Shown: positions 1 through 6,984 of the stretch, piece by piece | Layout of the letters: every line of letters begins with the position of its first letter | How positions within the stretch are numbered: position 1 is the stretch's first letter | Assembly: GCA_937974135.1 (NCBI GenBank) | Contig: CALJIH010000122.1 | Coordinates: forward strand, 1 to 9,162 | DNA: 9,162 bases | Reading direction: 5' to 3' | Source of the DNA: an uncultured Cocleimonas sp. | Lineage (GTDB): Bacteria; Pseudomonadota; Gammaproteobacteria; Thiotrichales; Thiotrichaceae | Made by a program: the position numbers and the translations under genes | Notes under the pieces: model-generated | What the model was told of the DNA's origin: nothing | The model's input: only the letters and a program-made list of their open reading frames with translations | The model's database searches: none

Positions 1-743
1 TCGATGAAGATGGCTTAATCATTGATGAAAAATTAAACGACTGTGATTGTGTTTATGTCACACCCAGTCATCAATATCCAACCACAGTAACTTTGCCTAG
101 AGAGCGTCGTTTGGCGTTATTAAAGAAAGCCACGGAAGAGAATTTGTTGATCATCGAAGATGATTACGAGGCTGAACTAACTTATAACAAGAAACCGCTC
201 GCAGCCTTAAAAAGCCAAGACCAAGATGGAAGAGTTATATACATTGGCAGTATTTCTAAAACCTTGGCACCTGGGATTCGATTAGGCTTTATGGTTGCAC
301 CCAAAGAATTTATCGAAGAAGCGCGAGTACTCAGACGTATCATGCTGAGGCATCCCCCCAGCAACAATCAATTCATTGTTGCGCGATTTTTGCAACGCGG
401 CTACCACGATTCTCTGATTCGTAAACTGAGTCTCACTTTATTTCAACGCTCAATCGCAATGCGTTCCCAAATCGATCAATCATTTCCCGGTGAAGCCTTA
501 GTTTCTCAACATGGTGGTTCAGCATTATGGCTGAAAGGACCTGACAATCTAGACTCAAGACAACTTGCAGAAGAGTTGATGGAAGAAGGTGTATTGATCG
601 AACCTGGTGATGTGTTTTTCTACCCAATGCAAGAAAAGTGCCCTTATTTTAGGTTGGGTTTTTCTTCATTACCTGAAGAGAGAATTCCAGAAGGCATTAA
701 AAAGGTCGTAAAAAAGGTAAAAGAACTTACTAAAGAAAACTAA
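1..743 (+). CDS. MocR/PdxR-like regulator, C-terminal aminotransferase-fold domain (5' partial)
   Basis: The reading frame is open from the left edge (first full codon at base 3), so the start and the expected N-terminal GntR-type winged-helix domain lie outside the window. The 246 visible residues are the C-terminal half of a fold-type I aminotransferase-like domain. Seen: TPSHQYPT followed by LPRERRLALL, typical of MocR proteins; EDDYEAEL, the cofactor-contacting Asp region; SISKTLAPGIRLGF, whose Lys (codon 258-260) is the expected PLP Schiff-base lysine; and a late YFRLGFSS segment with the carboxylate-binding Arg. Family knowledge: MocR/PdxR proteins sense PLP or related ligands and regulate transcription, often of vitamin B6 or amino-acid genes. 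No pdxS, pdxT or pdxH is in view, so the target is unknown. A stand-alone class I aminotransferase is a less likely alternative. The TAA stop overlaps the first bases of a dispersed repeat. Confidence 0.88.
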   Translation, partial: DEDGLIIDEKLNDCDCVYVTPSHQYPTTVTLPRERRLALLKKATEENLLIIEDDYEAELTYNKKPLAALKSQDQDGRVIYIGSISKTLAPGIRLGFMVAPKEFIEEARVLRRIMLRHPPSNNQFIVARFLQRGYHDSLIRKLSLTLFQRSIAMRSQIDQSFPGEALVSQHGGSALWLKGPDNLDSRQLAEELMEEGVLIEPGDVFFYPMQEKCPYFRLGFSSLPEERIPEGIKKVVKKVKELTKEN

Positions 744-772
744 AAGACACCCCCCCACTTCTATGCGCTTTT
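742..772 (+). repeat. Dispersed 3'-end repeat, copy 1
   Basis: AAAAGACA, seven C (750-756), ACTTCT, ATGCGC, then TTTT. The AA of the preceding TAA stop (741-743) is part of the element. It has the sense orientation relative to the MocR-like gene. The flanks AAAAG and CTTTT could pair as a weak stem. It is one of five related copies in the window and may mark or terminate the upstream transcript. That function is inferred. Confidence 0.8.
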
Positions 773-828
773 GAATATAATGGTAACTTCAGGTACTTAA
801 AATACTTTGAAACAAATGAAGAAAGTAC

Positions 829-856
829 TTGTACTGAAACACCTAGCGTCTAAAAT
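829..856 (+). promoter_or_regulatory. Candidate proS promoter
   Basis: The 140-base gap before proS must hold its promoter if the preceding repeat ends transcription. The best pair seen is TTGTAC (829-834), a weak -35, and TAAAAT (851-856), which matches the -10 consensus in five of six positions, with 16 bases between them. Transcription would start about 20 bases before the ATG. The -35 half overlaps a small palindrome, AGTAC-TT-GTACT (824-835), that could be an operator. Only the spacing and consensus match support this. Confidence 0.35.
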
Positions 857-883
857 TCATTCTTTTGTTTTGAAAGACGCTTT

Positions 884-2593
884 ATGAAAGTATCTAACTT
901 CCCTATCTCTACCCTTCGCGAAACTCCTGCTGAAGCTGAATTAATCAGTCATCAACTGATGCTCAAAGCGGGTTTGATCAAGCGCCTTGCCTCAGGTTTA
1001 TATACTTGGGGGCCGTTTGGCGTGAAAGTCATGCAAAAAGTACAGCAAATTGTACGCGAGGAGATGACGAATATTGGTTCTGTAGAGCTCTTTATGCCGA
1101 GTATACAACCCTCGGAATTATGGGAAGAATCAGGCCGTTGGAGTCAATTTGGCCCCGAGTTGCTGCGTATGAAAGATCGCAAAGGTGCTGAATTTTGCTA
1201 CGGACCTACGCATGAGGAAGTTATCACAGATTATGTGCGCCGTGAAATCAGCAGTTACAAAGAATTACCCCTAAGTTACTATCAGATTCAAACGAAATTT
1301 AGGGATGAAGTTCGTCCACGTTTCGGTGTGATGCGCTCGCGCGAATTTATTATGAAAGATGCGTATTCATTCCATACCACACAAGAATCATTACAAGCGA
1401 CTTATGATGATATGCACAGCGCATATACCAAAATTTTCTCACGTATGGATTTAAATTTTCGTGCCGTACAAGCGGACTCTGGCTCAATCGGTGGTAGCGC
1501 CTCTCAAGAATTCCACGTCTTAGCCGATTCTGGCGAGGATGCGATCGCTTTCTCTGATACGAGTGATTATGCGGCAAACGTTGAAATGGCTGTAGCTGTT
1601 CCACCTGCTGGTGAACGTCCTGAAGCAAAAGAAATGATGGCAATAATCGAAACACCAAATGCACACACGATTGATGCTGTTTCAGAACAATTAGGCAAAG
1701 ATCCAACGACATCGATTAAAAGTTTGTTAGTAAAAGGTGAAGAAGAAGGCACAGTAATAACTTTATTGATGCAAGGTAATGATCAACTGAATGAACTAAA
1801 AGCAGAAAAACTGGAAGGTGTATTTTCTCCACTGACCTATGCTGATGAGGACGAACTGATGTCGGCGGCAGGTTGTAATGCTGGTTCAATTGGCCCTGTT
1901 GGTTTGAAAACTAAAGTGTATGCCGATCATGCCACTAAAAACATGGCAGATTTTGTCTGTGGAGCCAATCAAGATGGCAAACATTATATTGGGGTAAACT
2001 GGGGACGTGATTTACCCGAAGCTGAATTTGTGGATTTACGCAATGTGGTTGAAGGTGACCCAAGCCCAGACGGTAAAGGAACTTTAAGTATTTTACGCGG
2101 TATTGAAGTGGGTCACATTTTTCAACTCGGTACAAAGTATTCAGAAGCTATGAATGCCACCGTTCTTGGTGAAAATGGCAAACCAGTGGTGATGACCATG
2201 GGTTGTTACGGCGTGGGTATTACACGTGTGGTTGCCGCATGTATCGAACAAAAACATGATGAGAATGGCATCATTTGGCCTAAAGAACTCGCGCCATTTC
2301 AGCTCAGTATTGTACCAATCAATTATCACAAATCTGAAGCAGTTAAGTCCACCGCGGATCAGCTACATGCCGACTTAACAGCAGCAGGTTACGATGTACT
2401 ATTAGATGATAGAAACATGCGTCCTGGTGCTATGTTTGCAGATCATGAACTGATTGGTATCCCACATCGTGTGGTGATTTCTGATCGTGGTTTAAAAGAA
2501 GGTCAGCTAGAATTTAAATCCAGAACGGGTGAGGAAGCTGAGAATGTTGCGCAAGCTGAAATCATGGATTTTATAGCGAATAAACTAGCTTAA
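884..2593 (+). CDS. proS: Prolyl-tRNA synthetase, bacterial type with editing insertion
   Basis: Charges tRNA-Pro with proline in the cytoplasm (class II synthetase). At 569 residues it is the usual length for the bacterial form. Seen in order: an N-terminal region beginning with FPISTLRETPAEAE; the TXE-type motif GPTHEE (107-112); motif 2 around FRDEVRPRFGVMR (139-151); a YbaK-like editing insertion at about 225-400, with Lys279 in TTSIKSLLVKG and the GXXXP loop GSIGP (334-338); GHIFQLGTKYSEAM (410-423); motif 3 GCYGVGITRVVAA (440-452); and a C-terminal anticodon-binding domain from about 470. Lys279 falls at the same number as the E. coli residue implicated in clearing mischarged alanine, so cis-editing is probably intact. 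The ATG at 884 gives the expected N-terminus, though no strong Shine-Dalgarno sequence is visible. The stop codon runs straight into repeat copy 2. Confidence 0.98.
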   Translation: MKVSNFPISTLRETPAEAELISHQLMLKAGLIKRLASGLYTWGPFGVKVMQKVQQIVREEMTNIGSVELFMPSIQPSELWEESGRWSQFGPELLRMKDRKGAEFCYGPTHEEVITDYVRREISSYKELPLSYYQIQTKFRDEVRPRFGVMRSREFIMKDAYSFHTTQESLQATYDDMHSAYTKIFSRMDLNFRAVQADSGSIGGSASQEFHVLADSGEDAIAFSDTSDYAANVEMAVAVPPAGERPEAKEMMAIIETPNAHTIDAVSEQLGKDPTTSIKSLLVKGEEEGTVITLLMQGNDQLNELKAEKLEGVFSPLTYADEDELMSAAGCNAGSIGPVGLKTKVYADHATKNMADFVCGANQDGKHYIGVNWGRDLPEAEFVDLRNVVEGDPSPDGKGTLSILRGIEVGHIFQLGTKYSEAMNATVLGENGKPVVMTMGCYGVGITRVVAACIEQKHDENGIIWPKELAPFQLSIVPINYHKSEAVKSTADQLHADLTAAGYDVLLDDRNMRPGAMFADHELIGIPHRVVISDRGLKEGQLEFKSRTGEEAENVAQAEIMDFIANKLA

Positions 2594-2622
2594 AAAGACA
2601 CCCCCCTACTTTTAGGCGTTTT
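2593..2622 (+). repeat. Dispersed 3'-end repeat, copy 2
   Basis: AAAAGACA, six C (2601-2606), TACTTTT, AGGCG, then TTTT. It overlaps the last base of the proS stop and ends four bases before the desaturase ATG, so it fills almost the whole 33-base gap. It is in the sense orientation relative to proS. The only Shine-Dalgarno-like bases for the desaturase (AGG at 2614-2616) lie inside it. With copy 3 it forms an inverted pair bracketing the desaturase gene. Confidence 0.85.
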
Positions 2623-2626
2623 CTAG

Positions 2627-3538
2627 ATGAATACCGAAGCTAAACATAAAACTGTTATTGCTTCGTTATCATCTGACACTCGAAAAGCACTGCTAGAACG
2701 CTCCGATGCAGCTGGGATTAAACAGTTTGCTATGCACTTCGGTTTCATTATCCTTTTTAGTTTGTATATACTATTCAAATTACCTATTTGGCAAGTGCTC
2801 TTACCCGTTCAAGGAATTCTCTTAGTTTTCTTGTTTACCGCTTTACACGAGACTATTCATGGAACAGCCTTCAAAACACCATGGATGAATACAGTTATTT
2901 CGCAACTTTGTGGTGTCATTATTTTTGTACCTGCCAATTGGTTTAAATACTTTCACTTTGAACATCATCGCCACACAAATCAGCCAGACTTAGATCCTGA
3001 ATTAGCAGAATCTAAACCTCAAACGTTTTCTCAGTATGCTCTTTATTTGTCGGGTATTCCGGTAGGAATGTCTTTATGTAAAACATTGATAAATAATGCT
3101 TTGGGCAAAAATACAGATAACTTTGTAAGCCAGAAAAATAAAATAAAAATTATTATTGAATCAGTTATTTACCTATCATTTTATTCTCTTTTAATTTTTA
3201 TTAGTTTTTATTTTAATTACACCATATTGCTTTGGTTATGGCTTTTTCCAATCATGATAAGCCAACCTTTTTTACGTGCTTATTTACTGGCTGAACATGC
3301 TTTATGTCCGCAGGTAAATAATATGTTACTTAATTCACGAACGACTCTTACCAGTCGAATTGTTTATTTTATTGCTTGGAATATGCCTTATCACGCAGAG
3401 CACCATTCTTTACCTAGCGTTCCCTTTTATAAATTACCGCTGTTTCACCAAGAAATTAGAGATCATTTAGAAACGATTGATCAAGGTTATTTAGCATTTC
3501 ACCGTAAAATGCTGAAAAAGGTGGGGGGTGTCTTTTAA
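2627..3538 (+). CDS. Membrane fatty acid desaturase family protein
   Basis: A 303-residue integral membrane di-iron enzyme of the fatty acid desaturase superfamily. It probably introduces a double bond or hydroxyl into a lipid acyl chain or related hydrophobic substrate; the substrate cannot be told. The three histidine boxes are present: HETIH (74-78), HFEHHRH (110-116) and HAEHH (256-260), the last in NMPYHAEHHSLPSVPF. Hydrophobic spans lie at about 36-53, 55-72, 92-103, 175-213 and 244-252. The N-terminal segment with RKALLERSDAAG looks like conserved family sequence, which supports the ATG at 2627 despite a poor ribosome site. Bases 3121-3240 are only about 19% G+C (23 of 120 counted); the Ile/Phe/Tyr-rich membrane span explains part of this. 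Residues 294-303 (ending KKVGGVF) are encoded by repeat copy 3, which also supplies the stop. No promoter was recognised, so it may be read through from proS. The AT richness and repeat flanks could indicate acquisition, but this is inference. Confidence 0.9.
   Translation: MNTEAKHKTVIASLSSDTRKALLERSDAAGIKQFAMHFGFIILFSLYILFKLPIWQVLLPVQGILLVFLFTALHETIHGTAFKTPWMNTVISQLCGVIIFVPANWFKYFHFEHHRHTNQPDLDPELAESKPQTFSQYALYLSGIPVGMSLCKTLINNALGKNTDNFVSQKNKIKIIIESVIYLSFYSLLIFISFYFNYTILLWLWLFPIMISQPFLRAYLLAEHALCPQVNNMLLNSRTTLTSRIVYFIAWNMPYHAEHHSLPSVPFYKLPLFHQEIRDHLETIDQGYLAFHRKMLKKVGGVF
3506..3536 (-). repeat. Dispersed 3'-end repeat, copy 3, inside the convergent gene junction
   Basis: On the minus strand it reads AAAAGACA, six C (complement of 3523-3528), ACCTTTTT, CAGCA, then TTTT. 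In that sense it starts within the TAA stop of the MFS gene, as copies 1 and 2 do with their genes. On the plus strand the same bases encode the last ten residues of the desaturase and most of its stop codon. It is the only copy lying within coding sequence. Confidence 0.8.
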
Positions 3539-4764
3539 ACTATTTTAGTGGAATCACTAATCCGTTTCTCGATCGGTATCAGCAATAGCCAAATCAAACT
3601 TGCTGCAATGATAAAAACGAATAATAAAGCACTATAGTTTACCGATTGCCAACCAAAGGTATTTTGGAAATATCCCGATGATAAAGATGCCAAAGTCACT
3701 ACCGAAAATACCATAAAATCATTAAACGCTTGGGACTTTGCAGTCTCTTCTTTTCTATAAGTTTCTGTTAGTAATGTTGATGCACCAATAAAAAGAAAAT
3801 TCCAACTCAAGCCTAAGGCAAATAATGCTATCCAGAAATGCGTTATCGTATATCCATTGAGATTCACTATCATACAAATGAATGCGAGTATTGCACCCGC
3901 CATTAGTACTTTCATTACACCAACGCGTTGGATAATGGTACCAGTAAAAAAGGATGGACCAAACATCGCTAACACATGCCATTGAATCACAAATGCAGTT
4001 TGACTAAAGTCGTGTTGGTGATGATTCATTGCCAAGGGTGTCGCCGTCATCACATATGTCATTACCCCATAACCCAACATACCGCATATTACAGCTACGA
4101 TGAAAGTTGGTTGCTTGATGATCTCTAACAGAGGTCTGCCAGAATTTTTGACTTTATCAATAGTAGGCGGTGGAAAGTTAATCAAGGATAGAACAAACAA
4201 TACGCAAACATACATTGCAGTAACGTAAATAAAACCGCCTGCAAACTCTTCATGGGTATACATACTTCTCCCGAAATTTGCGAGATTAGGTCCGACAAAT
4301 GCCGCGACAATACCACCGATTAACACATAAGAAATTGCTTTGGCTTTATTCACGTCATCTACAAATTCAACAGCGGCAAAACGATAAAAATTAGAGACAC
4401 CATTAAATATTCCAATCAAAAAAGAGCCGAAGACAAACAGATAAAAGTTATCATTAAAAATCGCATAAACTAATATTGAACCGCCACAAATTGCAAACAA
4501 ACTGCCGAGGATGAAGCCAAATTTACGACCATACTTTCCCATAATTATTGACGCAGGAATACTGGTCATCATCATCCCTAAAAATTGCACAGACAAAGGC
4601 AAAGTCACCAAGGCTTTATTATCGGTTAGGGTCAAACTTACCAAGGCCGATGCTGTAATTAGTAAGGTCGAGCCACTCATCATTAAGGCCTGGCATACAG
4701 CTAGTAAATACACCGCATAAGGTATTTTTTTATTTGATTTATTTTTGCTTACAACAGTATTCAT
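3535..4764 (-). CDS. Major facilitator superfamily transporter
   Basis: A 409-residue inner-membrane protein with about twelve hydrophobic spans, the usual length and architecture for MFS. A short cytoplasmic N-terminus (NKSNKK) precedes the first span at about 15-40. The loop between spans 2 and 3 has GKYGRKFGF (76-84), a degenerate MFS motif A. A longer central loop at about 196-215 separates the two six-helix halves. The C-terminal half has LSWNFLFIGASTLLTETYRKEE (from about 319), a pattern shared by a subgroup of proteobacterial MFS proteins of unknown substrate. An efflux or uptake role cannot be assigned. The ATG (complement of 4762-4764) diverges from purH across 109 bases. The TAA stop overlaps the desaturase stop by four bases within repeat copy 3. 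Confidence 0.88.
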   Translation of the reverse strand: MNTVVSKNKSNKKIPYAVYLLAVCQALMMSGSTLLITASALVSLTLTDNKALVTLPLSVQFLGMMMTSIPASIIMGKYGRKFGFILGSLFAICGGSILVYAIFNDNFYLFVFGSFLIGIFNGVSNFYRFAAVEFVDDVNKAKAISYVLIGGIVAAFVGPNLANFGRSMYTHEEFAGGFIYVTAMYVCVLFVLSLINFPPPTIDKVKNSGRPLLEIIKQPTFIVAVICGMLGYGVMTYVMTATPLAMNHHQHDFSQTAFVIQWHVLAMFGPSFFTGTIIQRVGVMKVLMAGAILAFICMIVNLNGYTITHFWIALFALGLSWNFLFIGASTLLTETYRKEETAKSQAFNDFMVFSVVTLASLSSGYFQNTFGWQSVNYSALLFVFIIAASLIWLLLIPIEKRISDSTKIV

Positions 4765-4798
4765 AAATTCAATTCATTTCTGCTCAATCTGGAGTGCA

Positions 4799-4823
4799 TT
4801 GACAATAGTTACTATGCGATACT
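4799..4823 (+). promoter_or_regulatory. Candidate purH promoter with embedded palindrome
   Basis: TTGACA (4799-4804) is a perfect -35 consensus. The best -10 is GATACT (4818-4823), preceded by TG and one base as in an extended -10, but the spacer is only 13 bases. A TACTAC alternative (4820-4825) gives 15. Between them lies the perfect palindrome ATAGT-T-ACTAT (4805-4815), a possible operator. On the other strand, TTAACA followed 17 bases later by TAGTAA (a weak -10) could serve the MFS gene and would overlap the palindrome. No PurR-type box (ACGCAAACGTTTNCGT-like) was seen. Confidence 0.35.
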
Positions 4824-4873
4824 ACGTCCACTGTTAATTTCACAATATCCCCAAATAGCTCAAGGACAGATTG

Positions 4874-6460
4874 ATGCCGACCAATACCCCTATTCAGCGC
4901 GCATTATTAAGCGTTTCAGATAAAACTGGTGTTTTAGAATTTGCCAAAAAATTACATGGCCGAAACATTGAACTGCTCTCTACAGGTGGTACAGCTAAAC
5001 TACTGGCTGATAACGATATTCCGGTTACGGAAGTTTCAGACTACACGGGGTTTCCAGAGATGATGGATGGACGAGTGAAAACGCTCCATCCAAAAATACA
5101 TGGTGGAATTTTAGCGCGTCGTGGAACTGATGATGCAGTCATGGAAGAACATAATATTCCACCGATTGATCTAATTATCGTGAATCTATATCCCTTTGCA
5201 GAAACGATAGCTAAACCTAATTGTAGTTTTGAAGATGCAATCGAGAATATCGATATAGGTGGTCCGACCATGGTTCGAGCCAGTGCCAAAAATCATGCAC
5301 ACGTAGCAATCGTCGTGAACCCTAATGACTACGCTTTAGTAGAACAAGAATTGAATCAGAATAACGGCACGATCTCTGCTAAAACGCGTTTTCAATTAGC
5401 CACCAAAGCATTTGAACACACAGCTGCCTATGACGGCATGATTGCTAATTACCTTGGTAAAATCGTAGAGAATGATTGCAAGCCACTGTCGTCGGATCAA
5501 AGCGTATTTCCTTCTACCTTCAATACACAATTCAAACTTGCTCAGACTACACGCTACGGTGAAAATTCACATCAAAAAGCGGCGTTTTATATAGAGGATA
5601 ATATTCAAGAAGCGTGTATTTCGAGTGCCAAGCAACTGCAAGGCAAAGAACTTTCCTATAACAACATAGCGGATACCGATGCAGCACTAGAATGTGTAAA
5701 ACAATTCGATAAAGACCCAGCTTGTGTCATTGTAAAACACGCTAATCCTTGTGGCGTAGCAACTGGCTCAACCTTACTAGAAGCCTATGAACGTGCTTTT
5801 AGTACAGACCCAGAATCTGCGTTTGGAGGCATTATCGCTTTCAATCAAGAACTCGATGCTGAAACAGCAAAACTCATTGTTGAGAAGCAATTCGTTGAAG
5901 TAATTATTGCACCTTCCGTAAGTGCAGGTGCTAATCAAGCAGTAAGCGCCAAGGAAAACGTAAGATTGTTAGAATGCGGAATATTTACAAAAGAACAACC
6001 GCGCTTAGACTATAAACGTGTAAACGGTGGTTTATTAGTTCAAGATGCTGATTTACAGCTTCACGAAAAATTAGAAATAGTCACCAAACGCCAACCTACA
6101 GATGAAGAAATGCGCGACCTTTTATTCGCTTGGAAAGTTGCTAAATTTGTAAAATCGAATGCCATTATCTATGCTAAAGATGCAATGACCATCGGTGTGG
6201 GCGCGGGTCAAATGAGTCGAATTAATTCAGCCCGAATTGCAGGTATTAAAGCGGAACATGCAAATCTTGAAGTTAAAGGCTCGGTCATGGCTTCGGATGC
6301 TTTCTTTCCATTTCGTGATGGTTTAGATGCTGCAGCTGAAGCTGGTATTGTGGCTGTAATCCAACCAGGTGGTTCGATGCGCGATGATGAGGTTATTGCT
6401 GCAGCGAATGAAGCTAATATTGCTATGGTGTTTACCGGAATTCGTCACTTTAGACATTAG
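4874..6460 (+). CDS. purH: Bifunctional AICAR formyltransferase / IMP cyclohydrolase
   Basis: Catalyses the last two steps of de novo IMP synthesis: formylation of AICAR from 10-formyl-THF, then ring closure. At 528 residues it is the normal length. The N-terminal MGS-like cyclohydrolase domain shows LLSVSDKTG (11-19), LSTGGTAK (35-42), DGRVKTLHPKIHGGIL (65-80) and NLYPF (104-108). The formyltransferase domain shows RYGENSHQ (227-234), the catalytic Lys-His pair in VKHANPCGVA (Lys288, His289), SAFGG (315-319), SDAFFPFRD (474-482) and the terminal GIRHFRH. The ATG at 4874 is preferred over the in-frame TTG at 4871 because AAGGA (4862-4866) then has a spacing of seven bases. The gene probably forms an operon with the following membrane protein 25 bases downstream. 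In many gammaproteobacteria purH is followed by purD, which is not here. Confidence 0.98.
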   Translation: MPTNTPIQRALLSVSDKTGVLEFAKKLHGRNIELLSTGGTAKLLADNDIPVTEVSDYTGFPEMMDGRVKTLHPKIHGGILARRGTDDAVMEEHNIPPIDLIIVNLYPFAETIAKPNCSFEDAIENIDIGGPTMVRASAKNHAHVAIVVNPNDYALVEQELNQNNGTISAKTRFQLATKAFEHTAAYDGMIANYLGKIVENDCKPLSSDQSVFPSTFNTQFKLAQTTRYGENSHQKAAFYIEDNIQEACISSAKQLQGKELSYNNIADTDAALECVKQFDKDPACVIVKHANPCGVATGSTLLEAYERAFSTDPESAFGGIIAFNQELDAETAKLIVEKQFVEVIIAPSVSAGANQAVSAKENVRLLECGIFTKEQPRLDYKRVNGGLLVQDADLQLHEKLEIVTKRQPTDEEMRDLLFAWKVAKFVKSNAIIYAKDAMTIGVGAGQMSRINSARIAGIKAEHANLEVKGSVMASDAFFPFRDGLDAAAEAGIVAVIQPGGSMRDDEVIAAANEANIAMVFTGIRHFRH

Positions 6461-6485
6461 AATCACCTAATCAAAGGTACTAAAT

Positions 6486-6938
6486 ATGATCTATCCAGTT
6501 CTTTTAGCATTACACGTTTTAGCGGTTGTCATTTGGGTTGGTGGGATGTTTTTTGCCTACTATGCATTACGCCCAGCTGCGGCAGAAGTTTTAGAACCAC
6601 CACAAAGATTAAGCCTGTGGGTAGCCACCTTTAAAAGATTTTTTCCGTGGGTATGGTTGTCAGTGATCATCATTTTGGTTAGCGGGTTTGGCATGATGTT
6701 GTCATTGCCGATAGTGTCGACCTATATCATTGTAATGGCGGCTTTGGGCATTCTAATGATGTGTATTTTTCTTTATGTTTATTTTGTGCCTTATCAACGT
6801 TTAAAAGATGAAGTGAAGAATGAAAACTGGCCGAATGGCGCAAAACGTTTAGGTAAGATACGAACCCTAGTCGGGATCAATACAACCATTGGCATAATTA
6901 CGATTATTGTTGCAACCACAGGCCGCGTTTGGCTTTAA
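6486..6938 (+). CDS. Small CopD-like four-helix membrane protein
   Basis: A 150-residue protein with four hydrophobic spans at about 3-27, 53-74, 80-102 and 126-147. The first span carries LLALHVLAVVIWVGGMFF, with His10 followed by the W-x-GG pattern typical of CopD-like proteins. A His at nearly the same place is conserved in HemJ-type protoporphyrinogen oxidases, so haem or metal binding is possible but unproven. The basic loop YQRLKDEV to KRLGKIR (103-126) separates spans 3 and 4. AAAGG (6473-6477) lies eight bases before the ATG, a good ribosome site. The 25-base gap to purH suggests co-transcription, but no biochemical link to purine synthesis is evident. A role in copper handling is only the family label. 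It is followed by repeat copies 4 and 5. Confidence 0.8.
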   Translation: MIYPVLLALHVLAVVIWVGGMFFAYYALRPAAAEVLEPPQRLSLWVATFKRFFPWVWLSVIIILVSGFGMMLSLPIVSTYIIVMAALGILMMCIFLYVYFVPYQRLKDEVKNENWPNGAKRLGKIRTLVGINTTIGIITIIVATTGRVWL

Positions 6939-6948
6939 AACCGATTAA

Positions 6949-6978
6949 AAAAGACACCCCCTACTTTTAAGATGTTTT
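6949..6978 (+). repeat. Dispersed 3'-end repeat, copy 4
   Basis: AAAAGACA, five C (6957-6961), TACTTTT, AAGATG, then TTTT. It begins ten bases after the stop of the CopD-like gene and has the sense orientation relative to it. It is separated by only six bases from copy 5, which points the other way, and has the shortest C run of the five. Confidence 0.85.
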
Positions 6979-6984
6979 AACGGG

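Noticed and set aside
744..883. Possible T-box or other riboswitch leader before proS
   Set aside because: The 140-base gap is too short, has no recognisable T-box sequence or large stems, and is partly filled by repeat copy 1. Only promoter-like and palindromic words are seen.
1350..1712. Open frame of 120 codons on the minus strand inside proS
   Set aside because: It is antisense to conserved synthetase sequence, and its translation resembles no known protein. The proS frame explains the composition.
2540..2626. A dedicated desaturase promoter in the end of proS
   Set aside because: TTGCGC (2547-2552) and TATAGC (2572-2577) are poor matches with a 19-base spacer, too weak to annotate.
3121..3240. 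AT-rich stretch as an inserted element or damaged part of the desaturase
   Set aside because: The frame stays open, and the region encodes plausible membrane spans between the second and third histidine boxes, so the gene looks intact. It is used only as weak evidence for transfer.
4030..4046. GGGTGTC inside the MFS gene, resembling the repeat core
   Set aside because: It lacks the long G run, the flanking A and T tracts and the 3'-end location, so a chance match in coding sequence is the simpler reading.
5041..5289. Open frame on the minus strand inside purH (82 codons)
   Set aside because: It lies wholly under the conserved cyclohydrolase coding sequence and has no recognisable product or ribosome site. 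It is a shadow of purH.
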